Shown here in pieces: positions 52,853 to 63,619 of a stretch of DNA of 64,000 bases (positions are counted from its first letter, which is position 1; the number at the start of each line of letters is the position of its first letter). The DNA is from Macrococcus sp. DPC7161 (GTDB lineage: Bacteria; Bacillota; Bacilli; Staphylococcales; Staphylococcaceae): contig NZ_SDSC01000005.1 of assembly GCF_004117835.1 (NCBI RefSeq), positions 62,001 through 126,000 on the forward strand. The letters run 5' to 3'. Under the pieces are notes generated by a model. That model ran no database searches and was not told the origin of the DNA. It worked only from the letters and a program-made list of their open reading frames with translations. The position numbers were made by a program, and so were the translations under genes.

Positions 52853-54943
52853 TTATTTATTATTGGTCTTGATAAGACGCATACTATTGAGTGTGACTAT
52901 CAAAGTAGCTCCAATATCTGAGAAGAGGGCAATCCAAAGTGTCAACCATCCAGGAATGACAAGTAGTAAGGCAATCAGTTTGATAAGCAGAGAGAAGATA
53001 ATATTCTGTTTAATAACTGTTAATGTTTTTTTACTTAGTCTAATCGTATAAGGGAGTTTCTTTAAGTCGTCTGACATCAAGGCGATATCTGCAGTTTCTA
53101 ATGCTGTATCTGTCCCCGAGCCACCCATTGCAAAACCAATATCAGCTGCTGCAAGCGCAGGTGCATCATTTACACCATCACCTATCATCGCAACTTTATG
53201 TTGTTTTTTTATTTCACGTATGATATTAAGTTTATCTTCAGGCATCAAGTTCGCCTGTACAGATGTCAGTCCAGCACGTCTTCCAATTGCCTGACCTGTT
53301 CTTTCATTATCACCTGTCAACATAATCGTTTGTATCTGCATCTGATTCAACTCTTTGAGGACGTCTATCACATCAGGTCGTAGTGCGTCTGCTACAGCAA
53401 TAATCAATTCAATTTTATCACTGCCGAATAACATCACTGTCTTACCATCTGCTTGTAACGTTTCAATCCTCTCATCAACATCGAACCCTAGATTCTCAAA
53501 TAATGTCGGGCTACCTATATAATATGTTCTACCATCAATGTCACCTTTAACACCTTTTCCTGTAATCGACTGAAAATTTTCGACTGTCACAGATTGATAA
53601 TGTAACTGTTCTGTTTCTGCTTTTCGCAAGATTGCTGCAGCTAGTGGATGTTGTGAACCATTTTCAAGTGCAGCTGCTTTGATAAGTGATTCATTATCAC
53701 TAGGGTAGATATCAGTTACTGCAGGAATCCCCTCAGTCAATGTGCCAGTCTTATCAAAAGCAATCGTATCAATATGACTTGCTTCTTCTAGATGTATCCC
53801 ACCTTTAATTAAAACACCTTGACGTGCTGCATTCCCAATTGCTGTTACTATTGCAACAGGTGTAGAAATAACGAGTGCACATGGACATCCAATGATGAGC
53901 ACTGCAAGGCCTTGGTACAACCACTCATGCCATGAACCGTTTAGCAATAACGGTGGTATCAGCATGACTAATACAGCAATTATTACTATGGCTGGTGTAT
54001 AATATTCTGCAAACTTATCAACGAATGCTTGAGAAGGTGCACGTTCAGCTTGTGCTTCTTCAACGAGATGAATAATTTTTGAGATTGTCGTATCTTCAAC
54101 AAGTTTTGTGACTTTAACTTCCAGTAATCCTTCTTCATTTAGGCTACCTGCAAAAACTTCATCATTTATCTCTTTGACTACCGGGACACTTTCCCCAGTA
54201 ATAGCAGCCTGATTGATTGTAGAATTACCTTTAATGACGATACCATCCATGGCAACTTTTTTACCTGGTTTGACAATCATAATATCCCCGACACAAATAT
54301 CTGCGACATTCATTGTCTGTTCAGTATCATTTCTTCGGATTAATGCCTCTGAAGGTGCGACATCCATAAGAAGATTGATAGATTGTCTCGCTTTATCCAT
54401 GGAATAACGTTCCAGCGCTTCACTTATAGCAAACAAAATGACTACAGTTGCACCCTCCTGCCATTCTCCAATTAAAACAGCACCGATGACTGCAATGGTC
54501 ATCAAAGTATTCATATCAAACTTCAATCGTATCAGGTTTTTAAATCCTGTAATGAATAAAGAATATCCTCCAATGATGATTGCTATTAAATAACCAATTG
54601 TCGGCAGAATATGTTTTTCTCCTAAAGTAAAGGAAAGTATCAAGCTGATAACTACGATGACTGCTGCCACATAAACAGAATAATTTTCTTTCTTCTTCCA
54701 AAAACTTTCTTTTTCAACCTTACGTTCACTCGCGTCTCTAACTTTTATATTATCGAAAGCTCCTGCTTTCTCCATCTCAGCAATCGTTGCTTCACCAGTG
54801 ATATATATCTTTGCAGCTGCATGATTAACTTCTGCATCTATCACATTAGGTAATGCTTTCAAATTAGCTTCATATGTTTTTGCACAGTTAGAACAGGAAA
54901 GGTTCTGTATACGATAAGTTTTTCTCTCATTATTCTTACTCAT
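52853..54943 (-). CDS. cadA: Cadmium/zinc-exporting P1B-type ATPase
   Basis: A 696-residue P-type ATPase that pumps Cd(II), Zn(II) or Pb(II) outward. One N-terminal metal-binding domain carries [11 protein letters not shown] (Cys17, Cys20). The actuator motif is AITGESVPV. The membrane metal site is [11 protein letters not shown], the phosphorylation site is DKTGTLTEG, and the hinge is [18 protein letters not shown]. Metal class follows from CPC plus the CadC partner. It overlaps cadC by four bases. Confidence 0.94.
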   Translation of the reverse strand: MSKNNERKTYRIQNLSCSNCAKTYEANLKALPNVIDAEVNHAAAKIYITGEATIAEMEKAGAFDNIKVRDASERKVEKESFWKKKENYSVYVAAVIVVISLILSFTLGEKHILPTIGYLIAIIIGGYSLFITGFKNLIRLKFDMNTLMTIAVIGAVLIGEWQEGATVVILFAISEALERYSMDKARQSINLLMDVAPSEALIRRNDTEQTMNVADICVGDIMIVKPGKKVAMDGIVIKGNSTINQAAITGESVPVVKEINDEVFAGSLNEEGLLEVKVTKLVEDTTISKIIHLVEEAQAERAPSQAFVDKFAEYYTPAIVIIAVLVMLIPPLLLNGSWHEWLYQGLAVLIIGCPCALVISTPVAIVTAIGNAARQGVLIKGGIHLEEASHIDTIAFDKTGTLTEGIPAVTDIYPSDNESLIKAAALENGSQHPLAAAILRKAETEQLHYQSVTVENFQSITGKGVKGDIDGRTYYIGSPTLFENLGFDVDERIETLQADGKTVMLFGSDKIELIIAVADALRPDVIDVLKELNQMQIQTIMLTGDNERTGQAIGRRAGLTSVQANLMPEDKLNIIREIKKQHKVAMIGDGVNDAPALAAADIGFAMGGSGTDTALETADIALMSDDLKKLPYTIRLSKKTLTVIKQNIIFSLLIKLIALLLVIPGWLTLWIALFSDIGATLIVTLNSMRLIKTNNK

Positions 54944-55299
54944 AATTTTTCCTCCATATGTTCTATTGTCGTTTCCATAATTAATTTAACGTGTCGATCA
55001 TCAAGACTGTAATGGACCAATTTACCGTCCTTCCTTGTTTTAACAACCCCTTGTTTATGAAGCTTACGCAAATGACTTGATGCATTGGCAATTGAAATAT
55101 CTAGGATACAGGCTATATCACATACACATAGTTCTTCTTCAGTACATAATGCACTGACAATCTTCGAACGATTTTCATCAGCGATGGCTTTTAGAAACAA
55201 CGTAACTTCTTTCATCGGTAATTGATCCAAATGTCGTTTCACTCGATTGACTTGTTCTAAATTATTGCATACTACACTACACATATCATTATTAGACAT
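54940..55299 (-). CDS. cadC: CadC, ArsR/SmtB-family metal-sensing repressor
   Basis: A 119-residue winged-helix repressor. All metal ligands of the plasmid pI258 protein are in place: Cys7 and Cys11 in MCSVVC, and Cys58 and Cys60 in ELCVCD. The second site is indicated by [10 protein letters not shown] and IEH near the C terminus. The DNA-reading helix is [12 protein letters not shown]. It should leave its operator on binding Cd, Pb or Zn. Two palindromes lie directly upstream. Confidence 0.94.
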   Translation of the reverse strand: MSNNDMCSVVCNNLEQVNRVKRHLDQLPMKEVTLFLKAIADENRSKIVSALCTEEELCVCDIACILDISIANASSHLRKLHKQGVVKTRKDGKLVHYSLDDRHVKLIMETTIEHMEEKL

Positions 55300-55311
55300 A
55301 AAAATACCCCT

Positions 55312-55333
55312 TATTCAATTAATTAATTGAATA
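55312..55333. promoter_or_regulatory. Probable CadC operator 1
   Basis: TATTCAATTAATTAATTGAA continued by TA is a perfect 22-base palindrome. It lies between the -10 box and the cadC start. Confidence 0.7.
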
Positions 55334-55377
55334 AAGTATACATTAACAATAAGTATTATTCAATTATATAATTGAAT
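55334..55377 (-). promoter_or_regulatory. cad promoter with second palindrome
   Basis: On the minus strand TTGAAT and TATACT are spaced by 17 bases. The -35 lies in a second perfect palindrome, ATTCAATTATATAATTGAAT (55358-55377). It shares the arm ATTCAATT with operator 1, so CadC could bind both sites. Confidence 0.65.
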
Positions 55378-55432
55378 GAAAAACTTTAATAATGTTTCAA
55401 AGTGTTTTGTTTAGAACATTTAAGAAAACATA

Positions 55433-55474
55433 AAAAACCACTTTTCAAAATAAAAATTTAGAAAAGTGGTTTTT
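55433..55474. terminator. Hairpin upstream of the 89-aa membrane protein gene
   Basis: AAAAACCACTTTTC and GAAAAGTGGTTTTT arms around a 14-base loop, with A and T tracts. A nearly identical hairpin lies at 55968-56003 on the other side of the small gene. Confidence 0.75.
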
Positions 55475-55641
55475 GGGTTTAAAGTTCCACAAATATGTTT
55501 TGTTACATCTAATGCCACACTACTGTTCTGTATAACCAGAACTAAACCTTAATGTTACCTTAAAATTACAGTATAAGTATTTAAATACAATACAAGTATT
55601 GTTACAATGCAAGTAACTTGCATATAAGGAGGTGTGTAGAC

Positions 55642-55911
55642 ATGGTAAATACCAACAGGTTTCAGTTAATTGCTCTGGTATTATCTATATTGAATTTAAT
55701 TTATTCTGTAAGTACTGGTTTTATCGACCATGGAACCAATGATTCGTTTTTCGCAGTGCCATTTGGGGTTCCATTACTTTTAGCAATAATATTGTTATGT
55801 TTAAGTGCATATGGAATGAGTATTACTGAAAAGAAAACTTTATCAATTGTTTCTATGGTTATTAACATTATTGTTATTTTAGTTCCATTTTCAATGATTA
55901 TTTTTATTTAA
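55642..55911 (+). CDS. Small hydrophobic membrane protein (89 aa)
   Basis: It has three predicted membrane helices (about residues 8-25, 38-57 and 66-88) and short loops. The loop TGFIDHGTNDSFFAVPFG lies between helices 1 and 2. The ATG at 55642 follows AAGGAGGTGTGTAGAC. An upstream in-frame ATG at 55618 lies before that site. I recognise no family. It stands alone between cadCA and groEL, flanked by two similar hairpins. Confidence 0.65.
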   Translation: MVNTNRFQLIALVLSILNLIYSVSTGFIDHGTNDSFFAVPFGVPLLLAIILLCLSAYGMSITEKKTLSIVSMVINIIVILVPFSMIIFI

Positions 55912-55967
55912 CAAATTCGATGTATTTATCATCAATAAAATCTAAAATTGCAAACTATAACAACATT

Positions 55968-56003
55968 AAAAAACCACCTTTCAAAATTAATTGAAAAGTG
56001 GTT
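55968..56003. terminator. Terminator of the 89-aa membrane protein gene
   Basis: AACCACCTTTCAA and TTGAAAAGTGGTT arms. The sequence is nearly the same as the hairpin at 55433-55474. Confidence 0.7.
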
Positions 56004-56064
56004 ATTGCATTAAAAATATATTAAAAAGCACAATACTTCTTATTTTTTAGCTGCCAAAGTACCT

Positions 56065-57690
<1,626 letters not shown>

Positions 57691-57751
57691 TTATCCTCCG
57701 TTATGTTCTATATTATTTTTCATCAATTGATTATGTATAATTAACTTAGTA

Positions 57752-58036
57752 TTATTGCACGATTGCTAATACGTCTTCTTCAGTTAATACTAAATAAGTT
57801 GCATCGCCAACTTTAACTTCTGTGCCACCATATGGTGAATATACGACATGATCGCCTACTGAAACTTCCATTGCTGCACGTGTGCCATTTTCTAATAAAC
57901 GACCTGGTCCTACTGCTGCTACTGTACCTTCATTTGATTTTTCTTTAGCAGAATCTGTTAAGATAATACCACTTTTAGTAGTTTGCTCTTTTTCAGTTTT
58001 CTCAATGACAATACGATTTCCTAATGGTTTTAACAC
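57752..58036 (-). CDS. groES: Co-chaperonin GroES
   Basis: A 94-residue lid subunit of the GroEL cage. [13 protein letters not shown], the mobile loop [21 protein letters not shown] region and [10 protein letters not shown] are the family pattern. It is the first gene of the heat-shock operon, behind a CIRCE element. An AAGGAGG site precedes the ATG. Confidence 0.97.
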   Translation of the reverse strand: MLKPLGNRIVIEKTEKEQTTKSGIILTDSAKEKSNEGTVAAVGPGRLLENGTRAAMEVSVGDHVVYSPYGGTEVKVGDATYLVLTEEDVLAIVQ

Positions 58037-58085
58037 AGTATTTCCTCCTTGTAGTACATCCTACATTGGATGTTGATGTAATGTG

Positions 58086-58112
58086 TTAGCACTCTAACTT
58101 ATAAAGTGCTAA
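58086..58112 (-). promoter_or_regulatory. CIRCE operator (HrcA site)
   Basis: TTAGCACTC-N9-AAGTGCTAA matches the consensus TTAGCACTC-N9-GAGTGCTAA with one change (G to A). It lies 50 bases before groES, so HrcA repression of groESL is expected. Confidence 0.92.
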
Positions 58113-58233
58113 TCTACTTTTTATAATAATCAAAGAAGGTCAAAAATGCAAATGATTTTGTTTCTACTAAAAAATTTATCATTTCATCAAATCTAATGTA
58201 CAATAGTAGTATTATTAATGAATGGAGTTAATT

Positions 58234-58992
58234 ATGAAGTTGAATCGCTTATCTGTTAATATTTTGACCCTTTTAATTTACTTAGGTGCACAATTTATTA
58301 CACTCATTCCTGGGTTGTATTATAAATCTAAAGGTCTATCTTATAATGAGATTAATCAAATCGCACTCAGTTGGTTACCACCGACATTTATAGTAGCTAC
58401 AATTTTAATCGTCTTTTTGCATACACGCGTTAAGAATGAAACACGATTAGAACGTTCTAAAAAAGCAAAGTGGACAGAAACATTAATTTGGATGTTCGCA
58501 GGTGTGTTTTTAGCATTCTTCGCACAAATGATTATGGGTATGATAAATGTATATATTTTAAATCAACCAATCGAAAGCCAAAATACAAAGAATTTAATGC
58601 AAGTCGCTAAAAAGATGCCAATGTTTATCATATTAATTTCGGTATTTGGTCCGATTCTAGAAGAATATGTCTTTAGGAAAGTCATATTTGGTGAGTTATT
58701 TGAGTTCTTGAAATTTAACCGTGTAATTGCATTTATTATTAGTGGTTTAATCAGTGGATTGATCTTCGCAGCAGCACATGGTGACTTTGATCATACATTA
58801 ATTTATTTAGGAATGGCCTTTGTATTTAGTGGCTTATATGTCGCAACAAAGCGCATCATCGTGCCAATGTTCGCACATGCGATGATGAATACGACGGTTG
58901 TTTTAGTACAATTAGTCTTTGCTGATAAATTAGAGCACTTACAACAACAAGCAAAGCAAACTGCACAAATCATTTTACATATCATACAATAA
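58234..58992 (+). CDS. mroQ: MroQ-type CPBP intramembrane protease
   Basis: A 252-residue polytopic membrane protein of the CPBP/Abi family. The three active-site motifs are EEYVFRK (about residue 147), FAAAHGDFDH (about 177) and HAMMNTT near 213. In S. aureus MroQ, beside groESL, promotes agr signalling through AIP maturation or export. The same neighbourhood here supports orthology. The ATG at 58234 follows GGAG; an ATG four codons earlier overlaps it. Confidence 0.85.
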   Translation: MKLNRLSVNILTLLIYLGAQFITLIPGLYYKSKGLSYNEINQIALSWLPPTFIVATILIVFLHTRVKNETRLERSKKAKWTETLIWMFAGVFLAFFAQMIMGMINVYILNQPIESQNTKNLMQVAKKMPMFIILISVFGPILEEYVFRKVIFGELFEFLKFNRVIAFIISGLISGLIFAAAHGDFDHTLIYLGMAFVFSGLYVATKRIIVPMFAHAMMNTTVVLVQLVFADKLEHLQQQAKQTAQIILHIIQ

Positions 58993-59038
58993 CAATATCA
59001 CCGTAGATTACTTCTAGTGAATCTACGGTGATATTGTT
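58991..59038 (+). terminator. mroQ terminator
   Basis: A 19-base perfect inverted repeat (AACAATATCACCGTAGATT) around a 10-base loop, overlapping the stop codon. Confidence 0.85.
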
Positions 59039-59070
59039 TGTTTATGGAGATATTTATTTATTTATTGATG

Positions 59071-59297
59071 GTGAGTGAGCGTTTATTCAGTAACTTCGCT
59101 CACTCGACATATAAATCAATCATATATTTGATAGTGAGTGAGCGACTATTAAGTGTCTTCGCTCACTCGACATATAAATATCAACGATATTTGATAGTGA
59201 GTGAACGTTTATTAAGTGTCTTCGCTCACTCGACACATAAATCAATCATATTTGATAGTGAGTGAGCGACTATTAAGTAACTTCGCTCACTCGACAC
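59071..59297. repeat. Array of four palindromic repeats, 61-63 bp period
   Basis: Units start at 59071, 59134, 59197 and 59258. Each has GTGAGTGAGCG (GAACG in unit 3), a 15-base loop containing ATT-A-GT, then CGCTCACTCGAC. An AT-rich link with ATAAAT and TTGATA follows. Every unit can fold into a hairpin with a nine-base stem. No ORF or promoter is evident. This fills the gap between mroQ and the PPK2 gene. Confidence 0.85.
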
Positions 59298-59327
59298 TCA
59301 TAAAACATTACATATATCACAAACAAA

Positions 59328-59354
59328 CAAAAACCGGACTTTGTCCGGTTTTTT
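59328..59354 (-). terminator. Terminator of the PPK2-family gene
   Basis: AAAACCGGAC and GTCCGGTTTT around a short loop with A/T tracts on both sides. Confidence 0.85.
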
Positions 59355-59364
59355 CTAGCTATTC

Positions 59365-60804
59365 TTAATAACGTTTTACGCCCCAAAGTCTTTCTTCACA
59401 TGCTTCGATGATTGTTTTCAATGCTTTGATACGTGCTGCTTTTTTATTGTTTGCTGGTACGATAACCCACGGTGCTTCATCTGTTGATGTTTTATCGATC
59501 ATATCTTTACTAGCTTCTAAATATAAATCCCATTTTTCACGGTTACGCCAATCTTCATCAGTGATTTTCCATTGTTTTTCTGGTGTATTTTGACGTTCTT
59601 CAAAGCGGACGAGTTGTTCTTCTTTGTCTAATACTAAGAAGAATTTAATGATGATTGCACCTTCAATTTGAAGTGCTTTTTCAAATTGATTGATTTCTTT
59701 GTAAGCACGTGACCATTCTTCTGTACTTGCAAAGCCTTCTACACGTTCTACTAACACACGGCCATACCAACTGCGGTCAAAGATTTCTATATGACCTGTT
59801 CTTGGCATATCTGTAGCAAATCGCCATAAGTAATGATATGCAAGTTCTGTTTCTGTAGGTGCTGAAATGGCATTGACTTCATATCCTGTTGGGTCTAAAC
59901 TTTCACGGATACGTTTAATGTTTCCACCTTTACCTGCTGCATCCATACCTTCATAAACTAATATTAATGGTATTTTTCTGTCATACAATGCATACTGAAT
60001 TTCACGCATACGATGTTGTAATTCTGGCAATAGTTTTTTGTAATCTTTTTTCTTTAGTTCATCTTCTGTATCTTCAAACATATCGGTTTCGAATTTATCT
60101 GAGAATTTGCCATCTACGACTTTTGTATCTTTTTTCTTTTGTTGTGCCTTTAATGCTTTCTCTAAACGTTCAATAATGACTTCATACATTTCATTCACTG
60201 CTTTACCACGTTCAGTGTAATCAATATGTACCCATGGTGATAAGTCTTCAGTCAGTTTCATTAATGGCTTCATGCCTTTTTCATAGCTTTTTGTCGGAAT
60301 GGCTGTTTCGTATTCTTGCGCTTTCCATCTTGTTAATGGATTTTCTTTTGTTTGAGCGATATGCTCTAATCGTTTCTCTTCATTAACTGTTAAATAGAAT
60401 TTAATGATTTCATAGCCATCGTCTTGAAGCATTGACTCAAAACCTTTAATTTCGTGATTTAATACATCATAATCTTTATAAATTTCCTTTTTTAATCCGT
60501 GTACTTCATAATCTAATTTTGATGCATACCAGCTTCTAAAGAATATCGTTACATCCCCTTTTTTCGGCATGTTCTTCCAATATGGATATAAAAATGGCAT
60601 GCGTAAATCATCTGCAGTTGGTGTTTTTGTTGCATAAAATTGCGTATATTTTGCATCAAGTGTTAACAATAATTCATTTGATAATCTTGACTTCCCACTT
60701 GCAGGTATCCCTTCGAATAGTACCATTACCGGAATCTTTGCTTCATGCGTTGCTCTTACTAATTCTGCAACCTTTAATGCGAGTGCTTCTTTAATTTCTG
60801 TCAT
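59365..60804 (-). CDS. pap: Two-domain PPK2-family polyphosphate:AMP phosphotransferase
   Basis: A 479-residue protein with two tandem PPK2 domains. The first Walker A is FEGIPASGKSRL (about residues 28-39) and the second YEGMDAAGKGGNIKR (about 280). Each is followed by a lid and FFRSWYAS or IFDRSWYGRVLVERV. In known two-domain members the C-terminal copy is catalytic, forming ADP from AMP and polyphosphate; the first copy, with ASGKS, is less canonical. The start behind AAAGGAGGATGG is the ATG at 60804, far inside the longest frame. Confidence 0.88.
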   Translation of the reverse strand: MTEIKEALALKVAELVRATHEAKIPVMVLFEGIPASGKSRLSNELLLTLDAKYTQFYATKTPTADDLRMPFLYPYWKNMPKKGDVTIFFRSWYASKLDYEVHGLKKEIYKDYDVLNHEIKGFESMLQDDGYEIIKFYLTVNEEKRLEHIAQTKENPLTRWKAQEYETAIPTKSYEKGMKPLMKLTEDLSPWVHIDYTERGKAVNEMYEVIIERLEKALKAQQKKKDTKVVDGKFSDKFETDMFEDTEDELKKKDYKKLLPELQHRMREIQYALYDRKIPLILVYEGMDAAGKGGNIKRIRESLDPTGYEVNAISAPTETELAYHYLWRFATDMPRTGHIEIFDRSWYGRVLVERVEGFASTEEWSRAYKEINQFEKALQIEGAIIIKFFLVLDKEEQLVRFEERQNTPEKQWKITDEDWRNREKWDLYLEASKDMIDKTSTDEAPWVIVPANNKKAARIKALKTIIEACEERLWGVKRY

Positions 60805-60928
60805 GATCCATCCTCCTTTTAACACTTTTATTATACAACATTTGTTTTTAAAAAGTATTCCTTTTATTGGTATCATCGCGTACAATAGTATTAATAGTTT
60901 TAATTTTCAAAATATAAGGAGAATTTAG

Positions 60929-62620
60929 ATGAAATTTCAAGATTACAAGTATACTCGACCAGATTTAGAAAAAGTAAAAACTGAATTCAAAGCATTAATT
61001 CAACAATTTGAAGATGCTCAAGATGTTGAAACTCAAATTCAGTTAATTGATCAAATGAATGAAATCCGTAAAGCCGTTGATTCAGAGTCTGCACTTGTAT
61101 ATGTGCGTGCCTCTATCGACACGACTGATGAATTTTATTCAAAAGAACGTGACTTCTTTGATGAAAATGGTGCAGAAATTGTATGGTTAGAATCTGCTTA
61201 TTATAATGCCATCACTAAATCTCAATTCAAATCTGAATTAATCGAAAAATATGGCGAACAATTATTTGCACTAGCTGAACTTTATGTTAAACAATACGAT
61301 GATTCAGTGAAAGATTTGATTAATGAAGAAAATAAAATTGTTTCAGAATACAGTAAATTAGTAGCGAGTGCTGAAATTGAATTTGATGGTAAAACATTAA
61401 ACTTAGCGCAACTTGCAGCATATATGCAAAATCCTGATCGTGAAGTTAGAAAAGCTGCATTAATTGCTACTCAAGATTTCCGTGGTAAACATTTAGAAGA
61501 CTTCGATGATATTTACGATCGATTAGTGAAAGTACGCCATCAAATTGCAACGACACTTGGTTTTAAGAACTTTATCGAATTAGGTTATGTGAGAATGCGT
61601 CGCGTTGACTATGATCAAGCAATGGTTAAAAATTATCGCGAACAAATCGCTACACACGTCGTACCTTTAGCAACAAAACTTTATCAAGCTCAAGCAAAAC
61701 GCATCGGTGTTGATACATTGAAGTTTTATGATGAAGACTTTAAATTCAATAACGGTAATGCAATGCCTAAAGATGATGCGAAGATGATTTTAGAAAATGG
61801 TCGTAAAATGTATCACGAGCTTTCTAAAGAAACAGCTGAATTTTATGACTTTATGATGGAAAGAGAATTGTTTGATGTTGAAGCGAAAAAAGGTAAAGAA
61901 GCTGGTGGTTATTGTACGTTCATCAACAATTACAACTCACCATTCATCTTCTCTAACTTTAATGGTACAGATGGGGATATTACCGTGTTAACTCATGAAG
62001 CTGGTCATGCTTTCCAAGTATATTCATCTCAACATTTAGAAGTACCTGACTATTTATGGCCAACACATGAATCTTGTGAAATCCATTCAATGAGTATGGA
62101 ATTCTTTACGTATCCTTGGATGAAATTATTCTTTGAGAATCCAGAGAAATTCATTTATAAACATATCGGTGATGCGATTCAATTCTTACCATATGGTGTT
62201 GCTGTTGATGAATTCCAACACATTGTTTATGAGAATCCAACATTAACGAAAGAGGAAAGAAGAGCTGAGTGGAAAAAGCTTGAGGCTAAATATTTACCGA
62301 ATAGAGATTACGATGGCATTGCACCATTAGTTGATGGTAGCTTCTGGCATAAACAAGGTCATATATTTGCTTCACCATTCTATTATATCGATTACACTTT
62401 AGCGCAAGTATGTGCCTTCCAATTCTTTAAACGTTCAACAGAGGACTTTGATAGCGCTTGGAAAGACTACTTACACTTATGTAAAATTGGTGGCTCATTA
62501 CCATTTAATGCATTAGTTAAAGAAGGTAACTTAGTATCACCATTTGAATCAGGTACTTTATCAACAATCATGACATTTTTAGATCAATATATCGAAAATA
62601 TCGATACAAGTTCATTCTAA
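60929..62620 (+). CDS. M3-family oligoendopeptidase (PepF type)
   Basis: A 563-residue zinc peptidase that cuts medium-length peptides in the cytosol. The metal site is VLTHEAGHAFQVY (about residue 352), with the third ligand in THESCEIHSMSMEFF about 25 residues on. The C-terminal FASPFYYIDYTLAQV is typical of the M3B branch. AAGGAG precedes the ATG. It is a single gene convergent with the second LPXTG gene. Confidence 0.92.
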   Translation: MKFQDYKYTRPDLEKVKTEFKALIQQFEDAQDVETQIQLIDQMNEIRKAVDSESALVYVRASIDTTDEFYSKERDFFDENGAEIVWLESAYYNAITKSQFKSELIEKYGEQLFALAELYVKQYDDSVKDLINEENKIVSEYSKLVASAEIEFDGKTLNLAQLAAYMQNPDREVRKAALIATQDFRGKHLEDFDDIYDRLVKVRHQIATTLGFKNFIELGYVRMRRVDYDQAMVKNYREQIATHVVPLATKLYQAQAKRIGVDTLKFYDEDFKFNNGNAMPKDDAKMILENGRKMYHELSKETAEFYDFMMERELFDVEAKKGKEAGGYCTFINNYNSPFIFSNFNGTDGDITVLTHEAGHAFQVYSSQHLEVPDYLWPTHESCEIHSMSMEFFTYPWMKLFFENPEKFIYKHIGDAIQFLPYGVAVDEFQHIVYENPTLTKEERRAEWKKLEAKYLPNRDYDGIAPLVDGSFWHKQGHIFASPFYYIDYTLAQVCAFQFFKRSTEDFDSAWKDYLHLCKIGGSLPFNALVKEGNLVSPFESGTLSTIMTFLDQYIENIDTSSF

Positions 62621-62650
62621 AAAAAGAAGCGCAATTACGCGCTTCTTTTT
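62621..62650. terminator. Shared terminator of convergent genes
   Basis: AAAAAGAAGCGC and GCGCTTCTTTTT around a short loop, overlapping the LPDTG gene stop. Confidence 0.85.
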
Positions 62651-63432
62651 CTTGTTATTAATAAAAATCCAACAGCCATTAAACTCATACTCATTAATAC
62701 TAGTGGCATTGATTCACCTGTATCTGGTAATGATTTAGGCTCTTTTTCTTTTTTTGATTTTTCTTTTTTCGAAGTTTTTTCTTTAGATGAAGATTTATCT
62801 GTATCTTCATTCACTTCGTCTTTAATTGTTTTTTCACCGTTAATCTTTTTCGTTACAAATAAACCAACTTGTTCATCCAAATCACGATAATAATCTTCCC
62901 CATTTAAAGGTTTAAACTTTCCAGGTTTGATTGCATCAATTTGCGGCAAATCTAAATCAGGAACATTGGTCGTTGGTTCTTGCACTGAAGGTTCACTCGT
63001 TGTTGGTTCTTGAGGTTGTGTTGGCTGTGGTGTATCTACTGGTGCACTTGGTGTAGATGGTTTAGCCGGTTCTGTCGAAGGCGTTGGTTCATTGGTTGAC
63101 GGCACTTCATCGGTAACAATTTCTGATGTTGTTTCTTCTGTAGGTTGTTCCGTTGTTTTTACTTCTTCAGTTTTAGGTGACTGAATGGTTGGTTGTTCTT
63201 TTGATGGCTTTTCTGTAGTTACTTCTGTAGTTTTCGCTTCTTGTGTCTTTGGTTCAACAGAAGTTTCTGTACTTTTAGTTTCATTCGATTGATCCACTTT
63301 CGGTGTTTCAGTCGTTACAATTTCAATTGTGTTGTTTGTCTTTGCATAAGTTGCATCTATATGTAACATCGGTGATACGATCACTGCGATACCTGTTGAA
63401 ATCAATATTGAATGGAAGTTCTTTTTTTTCAT
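62635..63432 (-). CDS. Small LPDTG-anchored Thr/Pro/Glu-rich surface protein
   Basis: A 265-residue sortase substrate. The signal peptide runs to about THIDATYA (residue 30). Residues about 35-165 are low-complexity Thr/Glu/Pro/Ser with TTE and EPT repeats, which would form an extended stalk. A short unique segment follows (about 170-205, KPGKFKPLNGEDYYRDLDEQVGLFV split by no repeats). Then come a Lys/Glu-rich stretch and LPDTG at 235-239, with hydrophobic tail and RKRSA. No globular adhesin is visible; an anchor or shield role is plausible. GGAGGAG precedes the ATG. Confidence 0.83.
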   Translation of the reverse strand: MKKKNFHSILISTGIAVIVSPMLHIDATYAKTNNTIEIVTTETPKVDQSNETKSTETSVEPKTQEAKTTEVTTEKPSKEQPTIQSPKTEEVKTTEQPTEETTSEIVTDEVPSTNEPTPSTEPAKPSTPSAPVDTPQPTQPQEPTTSEPSVQEPTTNVPDLDLPQIDAIKPGKFKPLNGEDYYRDLDEQVGLFVTKKINGEKTIKDEVNEDTDKSSSKEKTSKKEKSKKEKEPKSLPDTGESMPLVLMSMSLMAVGFLLITRKRSA

Positions 63433-63619
63433 ACGCTCTCCTCCAAATTACAATTAATTCAATTATAATAGAGAAAGTGAAATAATTCTATTCAGAATGG
63501 CGAATGTTACACAGTCTTAATATAATATTTATTATTGCAATATGTTTTAGTTTACAAATAGATTAATTTAAAATATAATAATTATATCAAGTATAAAAAG
63601 TATATTAAAGGAGATCAAT

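Noticed and set aside
59071-59297. CRISPR-like spacing of repeats
   Set aside because: The links between repeats are similar to each other rather than unique, there are only four units, and no cas gene is in the window. It is a tandem palindromic repeat.
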